A model generated the notes under the pieces. It saw nothing but the letters and a program-made list of their open reading frames with translations. It ran no database searches and had not been told where the DNA came from. The translations under genes were made by a program, and so were the position numbers. Below, in pieces: positions 17,822 through 27,325 of a stretch of 64,000 bases of DNA; the stretch's first letter is position 1, and each line of letters begins with the position of its first letter. The stretch is taken from the NCBI RefSeq assembly GCF_963677005.1, contig NZ_OY781616.1, forward strand, positions 2,923,001 to 2,987,000, read 5' to 3'. Origin of the DNA: Maridesulfovibrio sp. GTDB taxonomy: Bacteria; Desulfobacterota; Desulfovibrionia; Desulfovibrionales; Desulfovibrionaceae.

Positions 17822-19198
17822 ATGGATCAGACAATCGAACGGGAACATCTTGAACTCATTTTTGCGGAAGCCCTGGACAGGGTTGATCCGTACAAGATCA
17901 TTACCAATCGCATGTTTCTTGAGGGAGATGTGCTCTCGGTTGCCGATGACAAGGGCGACATCTCCATCGACCTGAATGAATTCGACCGGGTAATGGTCAT
18001 CGGTGCCGGAAAGGCCACTGCGAAGATGGCCCGGGCAATTGAAGACATCATGGGTGACCGTATTGATTCAGGTGTTATTTCCGTCAAGTACGGGCACACG
18101 GAAAAACTTTCCAGAATCAGGACCATTGAAGCAGGACATCCTGTTCCGGACGAAAACGGGGTCAAGGCGGCTCTCGAAATAGAAGACATGGCCTGCTCCG
18201 CAACCGACAGAACGCTGGTTCTGAACCTTGTTTCCGGCGGAGGGTCCGCCCTGCTGCCCTGCCCGGCACATGCCGAGGTTGACGGAAAAAGGATAGAAGT
18301 AACCCTTGCAGACAAGCAGAGCGTCACAAAGACCCTGCTCTCCTGCGGAGCGGACATAAGCGAAATAAACTGCGTCCGTAAACATCTTTCAAATCTCAAG
18401 GGAGGCCGGTTGCTGCGCTGCCTTCGTCCGGCCCGCAGCCTGAACCTGATCCTCTCGGACGTGGTCGGGGACAATCCCGATACAATAGCTTCCGGGCTCA
18501 CCAGCCCGGACCGCAGCACATACTGCGATGCGGTATCCATAATCGACAGCTACGGCATCAGGGACAGAATCCCTGCACATGTATTAAAAATACTGGAACT
18601 CGGCAGGGAAGGCAGACTTCAGGAGACCCTAAAGCAGGAAGAATTCAGCAGAGTCCGTGCGGACAACATCCTCATCGGCACCAACCGCATAGCCCTGCTC
18701 GGAGCCTGCGACAAAGCCCGCGAACTGGGCTACAATGTGCGCATTCTCACCTCCAGACTGCAGGGAGAAGCAGCGGACGCGGCGGATATGTTCTGGGCCG
18801 TGGCGCAGGATGAACGGGAGTGGGAACTGCTGGAAAAGAAACCGGCCTGCATAATCGCAGGCGGTGAAACCGTGGTGACCCTGTCCGGAAACGGCAAGGG
18901 TGGCCGCAATCAGGAAATGGCGCTCAAGTTCCTGCAGCGGTTGTCGCAGGACGAATCCGGCGGAAAAAGCATCCATTTTCTTGCCGCATCAACGGACGGC
19001 AATGACGGTCCGACCGATGCGGCCGGCGGCTTTGCGGATGCAGTCGCATTGGAGAGCACAGGCAAGGCAGGACTCTCCATTTCAGAATATTTAAAAAACA
19101 ACGACTCCTACCACTTCCTTCAAACGGTAGGAGCCTTGCATAAGACAGGCCCGACCAACACCAACGTCTGCGACATCCAATTGCTGATCGTTAAGTAA
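17822..19198 (+). CDS. Glycerate 2-kinase (GckA/TtuD, MOFRL family)
   Basis: The 458-residue enzyme is expected to phosphorylate D-glycerate to 2-phosphoglycerate with ATP, feeding lower glycolysis. The N-terminal DUF4147 domain contains VIGAGKA and LVSGGGSALLPCP; the C-terminal MOFRL domain contains GGRNQEMALKF and STDGNDGPTDAAGG. The start is the ATG at 17822; a longer frame to 17783 would overlap the regulator gene. Downstream a 10-bp-stem hairpin (19223-19266) ends the unit. The regulator-kinase pair suggests glycerate, or serine-derived hydroxypyruvate, as the inducing substrate, which is inferred. Confidence 0.92.
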   Translation: MDQTIEREHLELIFAEALDRVDPYKIITNRMFLEGDVLSVADDKGDISIDLNEFDRVMVIGAGKATAKMARAIEDIMGDRIDSGVISVKYGHTEKLSRIRTIEAGHPVPDENGVKAALEIEDMACSATDRTLVLNLVSGGGSALLPCPAHAEVDGKRIEVTLADKQSVTKTLLSCGADISEINCVRKHLSNLKGGRLLRCLRPARSLNLILSDVVGDNPDTIASGLTSPDRSTYCDAVSIIDSYGIRDRIPAHVLKILELGREGRLQETLKQEEFSRVRADNILIGTNRIALLGACDKARELGYNVRILTSRLQGEAADAADMFWAVAQDEREWELLEKKPACIIAGGETVVTLSGNGKGGRNQEMALKFLQRLSQDESGGKSIHFLAASTDGNDGPTDAAGGFADAVALESTGKAGLSISEYLKNNDSYHFLQTVGALHKTGPTNTNVCDIQLLIVK

Positions 19199-19222
19199 AG
19201 TCGGCCGGCTTTCAGCTGAAAA

Positions 19223-19266
19223 GGAGACCGCTGCCATCCTTCCACTTCCCCAGGCAAGCGGTCTCC
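19223..19266 (+). terminator. Stem-loop terminator after glycerate kinase
   Basis: GGAGACCGCT (19223-19232) pairs perfectly with AGCGGTCTCC (19257-19266), with an extra GCC/GGC inside, followed by CTTTC. Confidence 0.65.
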
Positions 19267-19376
19267 CTTTCAACCTTTTGGAGCAAAGCCTCTCCTTAGC
19301 TCTCCTCGAAAAGAAGCGCAACCTATTCTACTTATTATAATCAGTCCTCACTTTTAAAAATCGCAAGTAAATACAA

Positions 19377-19399
19377 CGACCGGCCCGCAAGGTCGGTTA
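19377..19399 (-). terminator. Weak stem-loop after the EamA transporter gene
   Basis: CGACC and GGTCG form a short stem extended by AA/TT on the outside, 25 bp beyond the stop of the transporter gene on the minus strand. It has no long T run. Confidence 0.35.
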
Positions 19400-19423
19400 T
19401 TCAATTATTCTGCACAACTGATT

Positions 19424-20308
19424 TTAGAAACTGAATTTGATCTGCGAAAGCAGCATGCCGCAAAGCATGAGCGCACAGCCTGCCATCCCCTGTGTGGTAA
19501 GAGTCTCACCAAGCAGCAGCCATCCGGCAACAGCGGCGAACAGCGACTCAAGGCTGAGGATGATTGCGGCGTGTGCGGGCTTGGCGTCCTGCTGAGCTAT
19601 CACCTGCAGGGTATAGGCCACCCCTACGGACATGAGCCCCCCGTAAAGAATGGGAACAGCGGCGCCGTAAATCCCGGACAGGGTCATGTCTTCAAGGATT
19701 GCCGCTCCGACAAAACTGAACACAGAGCAGGCCGCAAACTGTCCGCAGGCGAACTTGACCGGGTCCACCTGTGTGGCCAGCAGAGAAATGACTATTACGT
19801 GTCCGGCCCAGAAAAAGGCGCTGAACAGGACCAGCAGGTCGCCTATTTCTATGTGAAAACCTTCGTTAACGGAAAGCAGGTACATTCCGATTACAGCCAG
19901 CAGTGCTCCTATCCAGGTAGGCAGCCCTGTTTTCTGCTTGAAAAAAAGACCGAATATGGGAACGAAGACAACGTAAAGCCCGGTAATGAACCCGGCATTT
20001 CCTGCGGTTGTGTAGACCAGCCCCCACTGTTGCAGGGTTGCGCCCATGAAAAGAGCTCCTCCGGCAATCAGGCAACCCTTGACGAAGCTTTTCGGGTCAA
20101 CTTTCTGATACGTTCCGTCCTTCCTGCGCTCCTTGTCCAGACGGACGATGAGAGGCAGAAGCGCGGCTGCTCCGAGAGCAAAACGGACCGCGTTGAAAGT
20201 CAGCGGACCTACATAGTCCATACCGACTCTCTGGGCCACGAAAGCTGCTCCCCAGATAATGGCTGTGATCAGAAGCAGGATGTCTGCTTTCAGACTTTTT
20301 GTATTCAT
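19424..20308 (-). CDS. EamA/DMT-family transporter
   Basis: The 294-residue inner-membrane protein has ten predicted hydrophobic segments in two EamA repeats (about 5-140 and 150-290), with AAIIWGAAFVAQRVG in the first helix and SLESLFAAVAGWLLLGE in the second repeat, both typical of drug/metabolite exporters. Substrates in this family range from amino acids to purines and cannot be told from the sequence. It is a single-gene unit: the next gene downstream is convergent and the upstream gene hflC ends in its own terminator. Confidence 0.9.
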   Translation of the reverse strand: MNTKSLKADILLLITAIIWGAAFVAQRVGMDYVGPLTFNAVRFALGAAALLPLIVRLDKERRKDGTYQKVDPKSFVKGCLIAGGALFMGATLQQWGLVYTTAGNAGFITGLYVVFVPIFGLFFKQKTGLPTWIGALLAVIGMYLLSVNEGFHIEIGDLLVLFSAFFWAGHVIVISLLATQVDPVKFACGQFAACSVFSFVGAAILEDMTLSGIYGAAVPILYGGLMSVGVAYTLQVIAQQDAKPAHAAIILSLESLFAAVAGWLLLGETLTTQGMAGCALMLCGMLLSQIKFSF

Positions 20309-20353
20309 GGATGTTTTCCGACCGGTCTGTAAGGAGTTGTCTGCCGGGTGTTA

Positions 20354-20395
20354 TCAAAACTGACGCCCGGAGGGATAATCCACTCCGGGCGTCAG
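20354..20395 (-). terminator. Rho-independent terminator after hflC
   Basis: A perfect 13-bp stem, CTGACGCCCGGAG (20360-20372) with CTCCGGGCGTCAG (20383-20395), is followed on the minus strand by TTTTG. It lies 21 bp beyond the hflC stop. Confidence 0.8.
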
Positions 20396-20415
20396 AAACC
20401 AGCTTGCAATAATAA

Positions 20416-21273
20416 TTATTTCATGAACTTCAAGAACGGGTTGTCCTGCGAAAGAATAATCCTCGTATCACCCTTGAAGCCCTTTTCATAGGCTTCCAGA
20501 GATTTTGCGAATTCATAGAACCGCGGGTCCCTGCCGAAGCTGTCGGCATAAATCCTTGTAGCCATGGCATCGCCTTCACCGCGCATGATTTCAGCCTTGA
20601 GGTTGGCGTCTGCAATGGTGATGGCTTTTTCCTTATCCGCTGCAGCTGTTATCCTTGCAGCAGCTTCGTTACCCTGCGAACGATACTGTCTTGCCATACG
20701 TTCGCGCTCTGCACGCATGCGGCCGTAAATAGCGCGTGCGTTTTCCGGAGGCAGGTCCGTACGTTTGATTCGTACATCAAGGACTTCTATACCGTAGGCC
20801 TTGAGCAGATTGTTTGAAGTACTGGTTACTTCCTCCATGATGGCGGTTCTATCGCTGGAGATAATTTCAATCAGCGTATAGCGGCCGAGCGCAACACGGA
20901 GCTCCGCATAAATGATGTCATCAAGGCGGGCCTGGGCTCGCGGTATGGAACGCACCGTGCGGTAAAACTGCAACGGGTCGGCAATACGCCACTTGGAGTA
21001 GTTGTCCACGACCATGTTCTTCTTGTCCTTGGTCAGGATCTCCGCCGGACGGGCATCGTATTCAAGCAGCCGTGAGTCGAAATAAATCACGTTCTGGATG
21101 AAAGGCAGCTTGAAATGCAGCCCCGGACCGAGCGGGCCGGACTTGGGTTTACCAAGCTGCAGTACAATGGCCTTTTCAGTCTGCTTGACTATATAGGCAC
21201 TCTGGGCAATCCCCAGCACAAGTACGATTATCAGTATTGCCAGGGGAGCGGAACTTTTCTTGAGCATACTCAT
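20416..21273 (-). CDS. hflC: HflC, SPFH-domain modulator of FtsH
   Basis: The 285-residue protein is anchored by one N-terminal membrane helix (about 10-28) with an SPFH/band-7 domain in the periplasm, including VLQLGKP and FIQNVIYFDSRLLEYD, followed by a helical stretch rich in Ala, Arg and Glu. HflC pairs with HflK in a large membrane cage around the FtsH protease and limits its activity. GGGGGAA stands 7 bp before the ATG at 21273. hflK ends 13 bp upstream, which confirms the pair. Confidence 0.95.
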   Translation of the reverse strand: MSMLKKSSAPLAILIIVLVLGIAQSAYIVKQTEKAIVLQLGKPKSGPLGPGLHFKLPFIQNVIYFDSRLLEYDARPAEILTKDKKNMVVDNYSKWRIADPLQFYRTVRSIPRAQARLDDIIYAELRVALGRYTLIEIISSDRTAIMEEVTSTSNNLLKAYGIEVLDVRIKRTDLPPENARAIYGRMRAERERMARQYRSQGNEAAARITAAADKEKAITIADANLKAEIMRGEGDAMATRIYADSFGRDPRFYEFAKSLEAYEKGFKGDTRIILSQDNPFLKFMK

Positions 21274-21286
21274 AATTCTTTTCCCC

Positions 21287-22354
21287 CTATTTCTTTCCGG
21301 TTGTTACGGGAAGCGTTCCGCCGTCCAGAGACAGAAATGGAAGCACTTTTTTCGCCGCATCATCAGCAAGGATGATTTTCTTGATTTCAGGATTCGCAAG
21401 AATATTCTGCATCGTCTCCAGGAACATCCGTTTCACGGTGATGTCCTTGGCCTTAAGGTATTCCTTATAGACGGCCATGAATCTCTTGGCCTCACCTTCG
21501 GCAAGACGGATCTTGGATTCCTTGTACGCTTCAGCCCTGTTCACGATAACCGCCGCCTGGCCTCTGGCCTTGGGCAGTATGTCGTTGCGGTAGGCTTCAG
21601 CCTCGTTTATGTAGCGGCTCTTGTCTTCGCGTGCACTGGCAACGTCCTTGAACGCGTCCACAACCTCGTTCGGTGGATGAACGTTCTGCAGCTGCACCGC
21701 CAGCACGTTGACCCCGAGTTTATATCGATCAACGATTTCCTGCAGGAGATTACGTGTTTCGGTCTGAATCTGCAGTTTGCCGGTGGTCAGGGCAAGTTCG
21801 ATCTTGGTCTTGCCTATGATTTCACGCATGGCAGCTTCAGCCGCGTCCTGAATAGTCTTTGCCTGATTGTTCACCTTAAACAGGTAATTCACCGGATCTT
21901 TGATCTGGTACTGCACGATGAACTGAACATCGACAATGTTTTCATCACCGGTAAGCATGAGCGATTCTTCGGGAACATTCCTGGATTGCCCCTGAGTAAA
22001 GGAGCTGGAAGATCCGTAAGAACGGAACCCGATTTCGACACGCCTGATCTGAGTGACCTTCGGACGCATCACCGATTCAATGGGCACCGGAAGGTGGTAG
22101 TGCGGTCCGGGACCGGTAGTGGTAACGTATTTGCCGAATCTGGTCACCACACCGACTTCATCGGGTTCTACGATGTAAACCCCGGAAAGAAACCAGAGAA
22201 GTATGATGCCGATGACAATGAATTTGCCGCCGGGGACTCCGGTTCCGCGTATTTTTTTGATAGTGGAGTTGATTTCGTCCATGTTGGGCGGCTTAGGTCC
22301 GCCGCCGCTGTTCCTCTGCCGTTGTTCGGATAATTTGTCCCAATCCCAGTTCAT
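21287..22354 (-). CDS. hflK: HflK, SPFH-domain modulator of FtsH
   Basis: The 355-residue protein has a Gly/Pro/Asn-rich cytoplasmic N-terminus, a membrane helix at about 45-65 (VIGIILLWFLSGVY) and an SPFH domain with VVTRFGKYV and GPGPHYHLPVPIE. Long Ala/Glu helices follow in the last third. It forms the HflKC complex with the next gene product. I use the ATG at 22354, giving MNWDWDKL as in relatives; an in-frame ATG at 22384 is possible. Neither has a clear Shine-Dalgarno. The 270-bp gap to the divergent phosphomannomutase gene must hold its promoter. Confidence 0.93.
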   Translation of the reverse strand: MNWDWDKLSEQRQRNSGGGPKPPNMDEINSTIKKIRGTGVPGGKFIVIGIILLWFLSGVYIVEPDEVGVVTRFGKYVTTTGPGPHYHLPVPIESVMRPKVTQIRRVEIGFRSYGSSSSFTQGQSRNVPEESLMLTGDENIVDVQFIVQYQIKDPVNYLFKVNNQAKTIQDAAEAAMREIIGKTKIELALTTGKLQIQTETRNLLQEIVDRYKLGVNVLAVQLQNVHPPNEVVDAFKDVASAREDKSRYINEAEAYRNDILPKARGQAAVIVNRAEAYKESKIRLAEGEAKRFMAVYKEYLKAKDITVKRMFLETMQNILANPEIKKIILADDAAKKVLPFLSLDGGTLPVTTGKK

Positions 22355-22519
22355 GATAAATTGATAGGCGAGACGGACCGACATATCAAGGAAAATCGGA
22401 TAAGCGGACCGCGCGGTTAATAAAAAACGTCACAACCGATTGACAGCCGTGGCGTGTATCTAGACACCGATCGGACAAGTATATGTGCGAAAATCGACAA
22501 CTGCAACAGATTCCGCAAG

Positions 22520-22548
22520 TTGACACGGGACCCGGTTGTGGTTTTAGC
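22520..22548 (+). promoter_or_regulatory. Possible promoter of the phosphomannomutase gene
   Basis: A perfect TTGACA (22520-22525) is followed after 17 bp by a weak TTTAGC (22543-22548), about 75 bp before the GTG start. The -10 match is poor, so this is tentative. Confidence 0.4.
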
Positions 22549-22623
22549 ATGCGCCAGCCATAATGTTTACGAATAACGCAAGGCAGCCGGAACTCCGGCG
22601 ACAGATTTAAAGGAGCTGTTCAG

Positions 22624-23991
22624 GTGAAGGAAATCAACCGCGAAATATTCAGGGCCTACGACATACGCGGAGTTGTGGGCAGTGATTTTGACGAGGAATG
22701 GGTGGAAATGCTGGGCAGGGCCTGCGGAACGTGGTTCCGGAAAAAGGGATGGGACCGGGCGGTTGTAGGGCATGACTGCCGCCACAGCTCCCCGGCCTAC
22801 CAGCAGGCCATGGTGAAAGGGCTGAACAGTTGCGGTGTGGATGTGCTTTTTCTCGATCTTGTGCCCAGCCCTGTTTTTTATTTTGCAGCCAGAAAACTCG
22901 GCTACATGGCCGGAGTGATGATAACCGCCAGCCACAATCCGCCGGAGTTCAACGGATTCAAAGTCTGGGGAAAAGACACCACCATTCACAGCGGCGATAT
23001 ACTTGATATTTACGAGATCATGAAATCAGGTGATTTTGCGGAAGGTTGCGGAGTGGCTTCTTTCCACAACATCATACCGTTTTATGTTGAAGACCTGCTT
23101 TCCGGCATAAGGATCGAGCGGCCGGTACGGGTGGTCCTGGACGGCGGCAACGGCGCAGGCGGACATATCGCGCTGGAACTGCTGCGCCGGGCCGGAGCGG
23201 ACGTCATTCCTCTATACTGCGACCCGGATGGGGATTTTCCGAACCATCACCCCGACCCGGTTGTGGAAAAATACATGGGCGACCTGCTCGCCGCAGTGGT
23301 GGATCACAAAGCGGAAGCAGGAATCGGGCTGGACGGAGACGCCGACCGCATCGGCGCTGTTGATGAAAACGGGCGGCTTATGCCCGGAGACCGTCTGCTT
23401 GCCATATACGCAAGGGAAATGCTCGGCCGTAAACCGGGGGAAACCGTCATCGGCGATGTAAAATGCAGCCACCTCCTTTTCTCGGACATTGAGACTCACG
23501 GAGGCAAGGCAATCATGGCCCGCACAGGGCACTCGATCATGAAGGCCAAAATGGCCGAAACCGGAGCCGGTCTCGGCGGAGAAATGAGCGGGCACATGTT
23601 TTTCTCCGATCGGTTTTACGGCTTTGACGACGGAATTTATGCAGCCCTGCGGCTGGTGGAGATTCTTTCGAAAAGCAAACCACCGCTTTCCGGTATGCTT
23701 GAAGACTGGCCGGAAACATTCTTTACGCCGGAACTGCGCGTTGACTGCCCGGAGCGGATAAAATTCAGGATAGTGGAAAGAGCCGTGGAAGAGCTTTCAA
23801 AACGGTTCAGGGTTATCACCATAGACGGTGCCAGAGTTGTTTTCGAGCACGGCTGGGCGCTGGTAAGAACATCCAACACTCAGGCTGCATTGACGCTCAG
23901 GTACGAAGCCGATTCCCCACAGCATCTTGAAGAAATAAGAAAAATCATTGATTCCCTGCTCAAGCAGCTAAGAAATGAACTTGAAGGTTGA
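22624..23991 (+). CDS. Phosphomannomutase/phosphoglucomutase
   Basis: The 455-residue alpha-D-phosphohexomutase interconverts hexose 1- and 6-phosphates for polysaccharide and LPS precursors. All four family loops are visible: FRAYDIRG, the phosphoserine loop TASHNPPEFNG (about residue 100), the metal loop GLDGDADR (about 240) and the sugar loop GEMSGHMFF (about 320). The start is GTG at 22624, after AAAGGAGC at a good distance. It stands alone, divergent from hflK. The mannose versus glucose preference is usually dual in this AlgC-like group. Confidence 0.93.
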   Translation: MKEINREIFRAYDIRGVVGSDFDEEWVEMLGRACGTWFRKKGWDRAVVGHDCRHSSPAYQQAMVKGLNSCGVDVLFLDLVPSPVFYFAARKLGYMAGVMITASHNPPEFNGFKVWGKDTTIHSGDILDIYEIMKSGDFAEGCGVASFHNIIPFYVEDLLSGIRIERPVRVVLDGGNGAGGHIALELLRRAGADVIPLYCDPDGDFPNHHPDPVVEKYMGDLLAAVVDHKAEAGIGLDGDADRIGAVDENGRLMPGDRLLAIYAREMLGRKPGETVIGDVKCSHLLFSDIETHGGKAIMARTGHSIMKAKMAETGAGLGGEMSGHMFFSDRFYGFDDGIYAALRLVEILSKSKPPLSGMLEDWPETFFTPELRVDCPERIKFRIVERAVEELSKRFRVITIDGARVVFEHGWALVRTSNTQAALTLRYEADSPQHLEEIRKIIDSLLKQLRNELEG

Positions 23992-24026
23992 CAGACGGTT
24001 TTACATCCTGTTTGAAGGAATTCATT

Positions 24027-24134
24027 ATGAATGCTAGACTCAAGAACCGGTTCAGGCAGGGTTTTTCGTCATGGCGTGCCTCTCGGGTTACCCTGCCGGA
24101 AGGATTTACCTTAAGCCCTAGGACCGCCGGTTAA
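24027..24134 (+). CDS. Possible 35-residue basic small protein
   Basis: An ATG at 24027 stands 8 bp after AAGGA and opens a 35-codon frame ending in TAA. The peptide starts MNARLKNRFRQGFSSWRASR, is rich in Arg and has no membrane segment. The same bases contain an inverted repeat, GGCAGGGT (24055-24062) with ACCCTGCC (24090-24097), so the stretch may instead be a structured leader or a terminator. I do not recognise a family. Confidence 0.3.
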   Translation: MNARLKNRFRQGFSSWRASRVTLPEGFTLSPRTAG

Positions 24135-24193
24135 AGAAATATGCAGTTTAATTTGCCGGGAAAACAGGCAGCGAAAACGAAAAGGTGGCTTGC

Positions 24194-24766
24194 ATGGCTC
24201 TCATGTTGAAACCGTACGGCAGAACCGCCAGTGAAAAATTCCTGAGAATGATCGGAATTCTCATAATTTTCGGCCTTGTGGCATGGGCTTTCTGGATGAA
24301 TAACCAGAGTACGCTGGAAAAGCTGCAGGCAAGAAACGCATTGTGGGACCAGACCAAGATTCTCTCCCGGTCCGAAAGGGAATTTGTGCAGGGGTTCATC
24401 AGAAGTATGCGCAGCGAATTCGGAGTAAAGGTCCGCATACAGATTATTACCGACCATCTGAAAGAGCCGAAGCTTGATTCAAATGAACTTTACATCGGCA
24501 TTTCACCGGCCCACGAGGAAGTGATTATGTCTTTCCCCGGACTTGTCCGCCACGCACTTGGAGATGCTTTTATCGAGGAAATGGAAAAAGGTCATTTTAC
24601 CGGAAATTTCACTGATGACAAATGGCCCACCTCGCTCATGACCTCACTGTCCATGATTTGGGAACGGTTGCTGAAAGTTGATTCGGCCCAGCCTGTAATC
24701 CCGGTTTACAGCGGGAAAACAGGAGGTAACACAACCGACCCTGAATCCGGCGGACACACGGAATAA
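24194..24766 (+). CDS. Single-span membrane protein, possibly TPM-like
   Basis: The 190-residue protein has one N-terminal membrane helix (about 20-38, IGILIIFGLVAWAFWM) and a soluble region of about 120 residues beginning LSRSEREFVQGFIRSM. Its pattern of helix, a strand VRIQIITD and a late amphipathic helix is reminiscent of TPM domains, but the match is weak and I would not name a function. The ATG at 24194 is preceded by AAAGG; a GTG at 24185 is the alternative. RNase H begins 21 bp downstream, so the two genes probably share a transcript. Confidence 0.7.
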   Translation: MALMLKPYGRTASEKFLRMIGILIIFGLVAWAFWMNNQSTLEKLQARNALWDQTKILSRSEREFVQGFIRSMRSEFGVKVRIQIITDHLKEPKLDSNELYIGISPAHEEVIMSFPGLVRHALGDAFIEEMEKGHFTGNFTDDKWPTSLMTSLSMIWERLLKVDSAQPVIPVYSGKTGGNTTDPESGGHTE

Positions 24767-24787
24767 AACAGAAAAACAAAGGAAGAA

Positions 24788-25252
24788 ATGTCCAGAAAAA
24801 CAATAACCGTCTACACGGACGGCTCATGTCTTGGAAACCCCGGCAAAGGCGGCTACGGAGCAGTGCTTCTCTACAATGATCACCGCAAGGAACTGTCTCA
24901 GGGATACAAAAGAACAACAAACAACCGCATGGAAATGCGGGCCGTAATTGCGGCGCTCACGGAACTCAGCGAACCGTGCGATGTGACTCTTTATACTGAT
25001 TCGCAGTATGTCAAAAACGCCTTTACCAAGAAATGGATAGATAACTGGCAGAAAAACGGTTGGAAAACTGCGGCGAAAAAGCCGGTCAAGAACAAGGACC
25101 TCTGGTTGCAATTCATCCCTTTGCTTAAAACCCACAACGTAACCTTTCGCTGGGTCAAGGGGCATGCCGGGAATCCGGAAAACGAACGGTGCGATGACCT
25201 CGCCCGCACAGCAGCATCATCCGGCAACCTGATTGAGGATGAAGAGGCATAG
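24788..25252 (+). CDS. rnhA: Ribonuclease HI
   Basis: The enzyme cuts the RNA strand of RNA-DNA hybrids in the cytoplasm. The 154-residue sequence carries the catalytic set: D11 in YTDGSC, E49 in NNRMEM, D71 in YTDSQYV, the mobile-loop H126 in KGHAGN and D136 in NERCDD. The basic Lys/Trp handle of E. coli type ([22 protein letters not shown]) is present. AAAGGAAG stands before the start. The length is the normal size for bacterial RNase HI. Confidence 0.97.
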   Translation: MSRKTITVYTDGSCLGNPGKGGYGAVLLYNDHRKELSQGYKRTTNNRMEMRAVIAALTELSEPCDVTLYTDSQYVKNAFTKKWIDNWQKNGWKTAAKKPVKNKDLWLQFIPLLKTHNVTFRWVKGHAGNPENERCDDLARTAASSGNLIEDEEA

Positions 25253-25287
25253 CCCGGCATTTTAGACAAATCTTCAGGAAAATATAA

Positions 25288-25350
25288 CTGCTCTTCATAT
25301 CCCCGTGGATTGAAGCCCTGCTTCCGGTCTGATCGGGGGGTGAAGAGCAG
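25288..25350. repeat. Long inverted repeat between rnhA and acs
   Basis: CTGCTCTTCA (25288-25297) and TGAAGAGCAG (25341-25350) are perfect 10-bp arms, with CCCC/GGGG pairing inside. It lies between two convergent genes, has no T run on either side and could be a terminator or a structured RNA end. Confidence 0.5.
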
Positions 25351-25456
25351 CGATCAATTATTCATTTAATCCGCCTAAGCCGAAGTCAGAATACCAAAAG
25401 GACAAAGCTCATATTCATACACACAGGACGACTGCAGCAATAGACGGGGTTCTCCC

Positions 25457-27325
25457 TTACCTGAGCGCCGTTCGCAGAATCTTTCCGCTAGAGGTCTTGG
25501 GCAGTTCTTCACAGAACTCGATGGACCGGACAATCACGACCGGTCCCAGTTCGCGGCGGATGTGCTCTTTGAGTTCCCGGTGCAGATCATCGGTTCCTGC
25601 CACGCCATGCTTGAGGGTGACGTACCCTTTGGCAATCTGCCCCTTGATCTTGTCCGGGACACCGACCACAACGGCCTCGGCCACTTGCGGGTGACCGGCC
25701 AGTGCGCACTCTACTTCGGCGGTGCCGATGCGGTGCCCGGCGATATTGATCACATCGTCCGCCCGGCCCTGAATCCAGAAATATCCGTCCTCATCCCTGC
25801 GGGCGACGTCCCCGGCATAATACACTCCGGGTATATGCTGCCAGCACTGGGCCATAAACTCTTCCCGATCCCCCAACACATCGCTGAACATGGCCGGCCA
25901 CGGTTTCCTGATCACCAGAAATCCGCCCTTGCCTTCCGGAACGGAATTCCCTTCCCGATCCACGATGTCGGCATCTATTCCGGGCAGCGGCCTGGTCACC
26001 GATCCGGGTTTGAGCACGGAAACGGGAAAAGGACTGATCATGATCATCCCTGTTTCGGTCTGCCACCAGGTATCCAGCACCGGGCAGCGCCCCTTGCCGA
26101 TATGCTCATACATCCAGAGCCAGGCTTCGGGATTGAACGGCTCTCCCACTGCGGCGAGAATACGCAGAGAGGAAAGGTCGTGCTGTTCCGGATAACGGTG
26201 TCCGAACCGCATGAGCGTCCTGATCTGAGTCGGCGAGGAATAAAAAAGTGTGACCCCGTATTTTGAAACAATATTCCAGACACGGTCAGCCTGAGGATAG
26301 AGGGAGTGCCCCTCGTACATGACTGTGGTTGTACCGGCCAAAAGCGGCCCGTAGACCAGATAACTATGTCCGGTTATCCAGCCGGGATCGGCGGAGCACC
26401 AGAAGATGTCCGTGGGCTTCAGATCGAACACCCACTTGAATGTACGGTGTACTCCGACCATGTATCCGCCGTGGGAATGGATTATCCCTTTCGGCTTCCC
26501 GGATGTCCCGGAGGTATGAAGAATAAAGAGGGGGTCGCCGGACGCCATTATCTCCGCAGGGGCAAAGGGACGTTCATGGCGCACAAGATCCGCGTACCAG
26601 CAGTCTCTGGCCGAATCCATGTCCACATCCACATTTGCCCGGTGTACCACCACAACCGACTCAGGCACCCCTTCCGGCGTGCCGAGCAAAGCCCGGTCCA
26701 CTTCCTCCTTGAGGCGGATGACCTGACCGTTACGATAAAAGCCGTCTGCCGTTACCACCACGCGGGGGCGGATTTCGCAGAGCCTCTCCCGGAGCAGGCG
26801 AGCCGAAAAACCGGAAAAGACAAGGGAGTGCACCGCCCCTATTCTGGCGCAGGCCAGCATGGCGATAACCGTCTCGGGAAGCTGAGGCATATAAAGGACC
26901 ACCCGGTCCCCTTTCGTTACCCCCAACCGTCTGAGACCGTTCGCAAAACGGTTCACTGCCCGGTAAAGTTCATAATATGTATACTGCCGAGAATCCCCGG
27001 CTTCGCCTTCCCAGATAAGGGCCAGACGGTTCTTGTTCACGGTTTCTATGTGCCGGTCGAGCGCGTTGTATACAATATTGCACCGCGCTCCGGTGAACCA
27101 GCGAAAATTCGGAGCATCGGAAGAATCGCAGACCTTCTCCCATTTGGTGAACCAGTCCAGTTCCTCGGCCGCTTCTTCCCAGTAGGCGCACAGGTCGGTT
27201 TCCGCAAGTTCTCGGGCAACACGCAGGTCCTGTGGGTTCATCCCGGCTTCGATAAGCATTTGCGGCAACGGGCGAAAGACCCTTTCCTCATGCAGCAGGC
27301 TGTCCAGTGTTTCCTTATGATCCAC
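25457..27325 (-). CDS. acs: Acetyl-CoA synthetase (AMP-forming)
   Basis: The 622-residue enzyme activates acetate (or propionate) to its CoA thioester through acyl-AMP. Visible motifs are LHTSGTSGKPKGIIHSHGG, TWWQTETG, YYAGDVARRDEDGYFWIQGRADDVINIAGHRIG and the C-terminal PKTSSGKILR, whose Lys is the usual acetylation site. The start is GTG at 27325, after GGGAGG. It is slightly shorter than the E. coli enzyme (about 650). A LytTR-type regulator gene ends 159 bp upstream on the same strand and may control it. Confidence 0.95.
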   Translation of the reverse strand: MDHKETLDSLLHEERVFRPLPQMLIEAGMNPQDLRVARELAETDLCAYWEEAAEELDWFTKWEKVCDSSDAPNFRWFTGARCNIVYNALDRHIETVNKNRLALIWEGEAGDSRQYTYYELYRAVNRFANGLRRLGVTKGDRVVLYMPQLPETVIAMLACARIGAVHSLVFSGFSARLLRERLCEIRPRVVVTADGFYRNGQVIRLKEEVDRALLGTPEGVPESVVVVHRANVDVDMDSARDCWYADLVRHERPFAPAEIMASGDPLFILHTSGTSGKPKGIIHSHGGYMVGVHRTFKWVFDLKPTDIFWCSADPGWITGHSYLVYGPLLAGTTTVMYEGHSLYPQADRVWNIVSKYGVTLFYSSPTQIRTLMRFGHRYPEQHDLSSLRILAAVGEPFNPEAWLWMYEHIGKGRCPVLDTWWQTETGMIMISPFPVSVLKPGSVTRPLPGIDADIVDREGNSVPEGKGGFLVIRKPWPAMFSDVLGDREEFMAQCWQHIPGVYYAGDVARRDEDGYFWIQGRADDVINIAGHRIGTAEVECALAGHPQVAEAVVVGVPDKIKGQIAKGYVTLKHGVAGTDDLHRELKEHIRRELGPVVIVRSIEFCEELPKTSSGKILRTALR

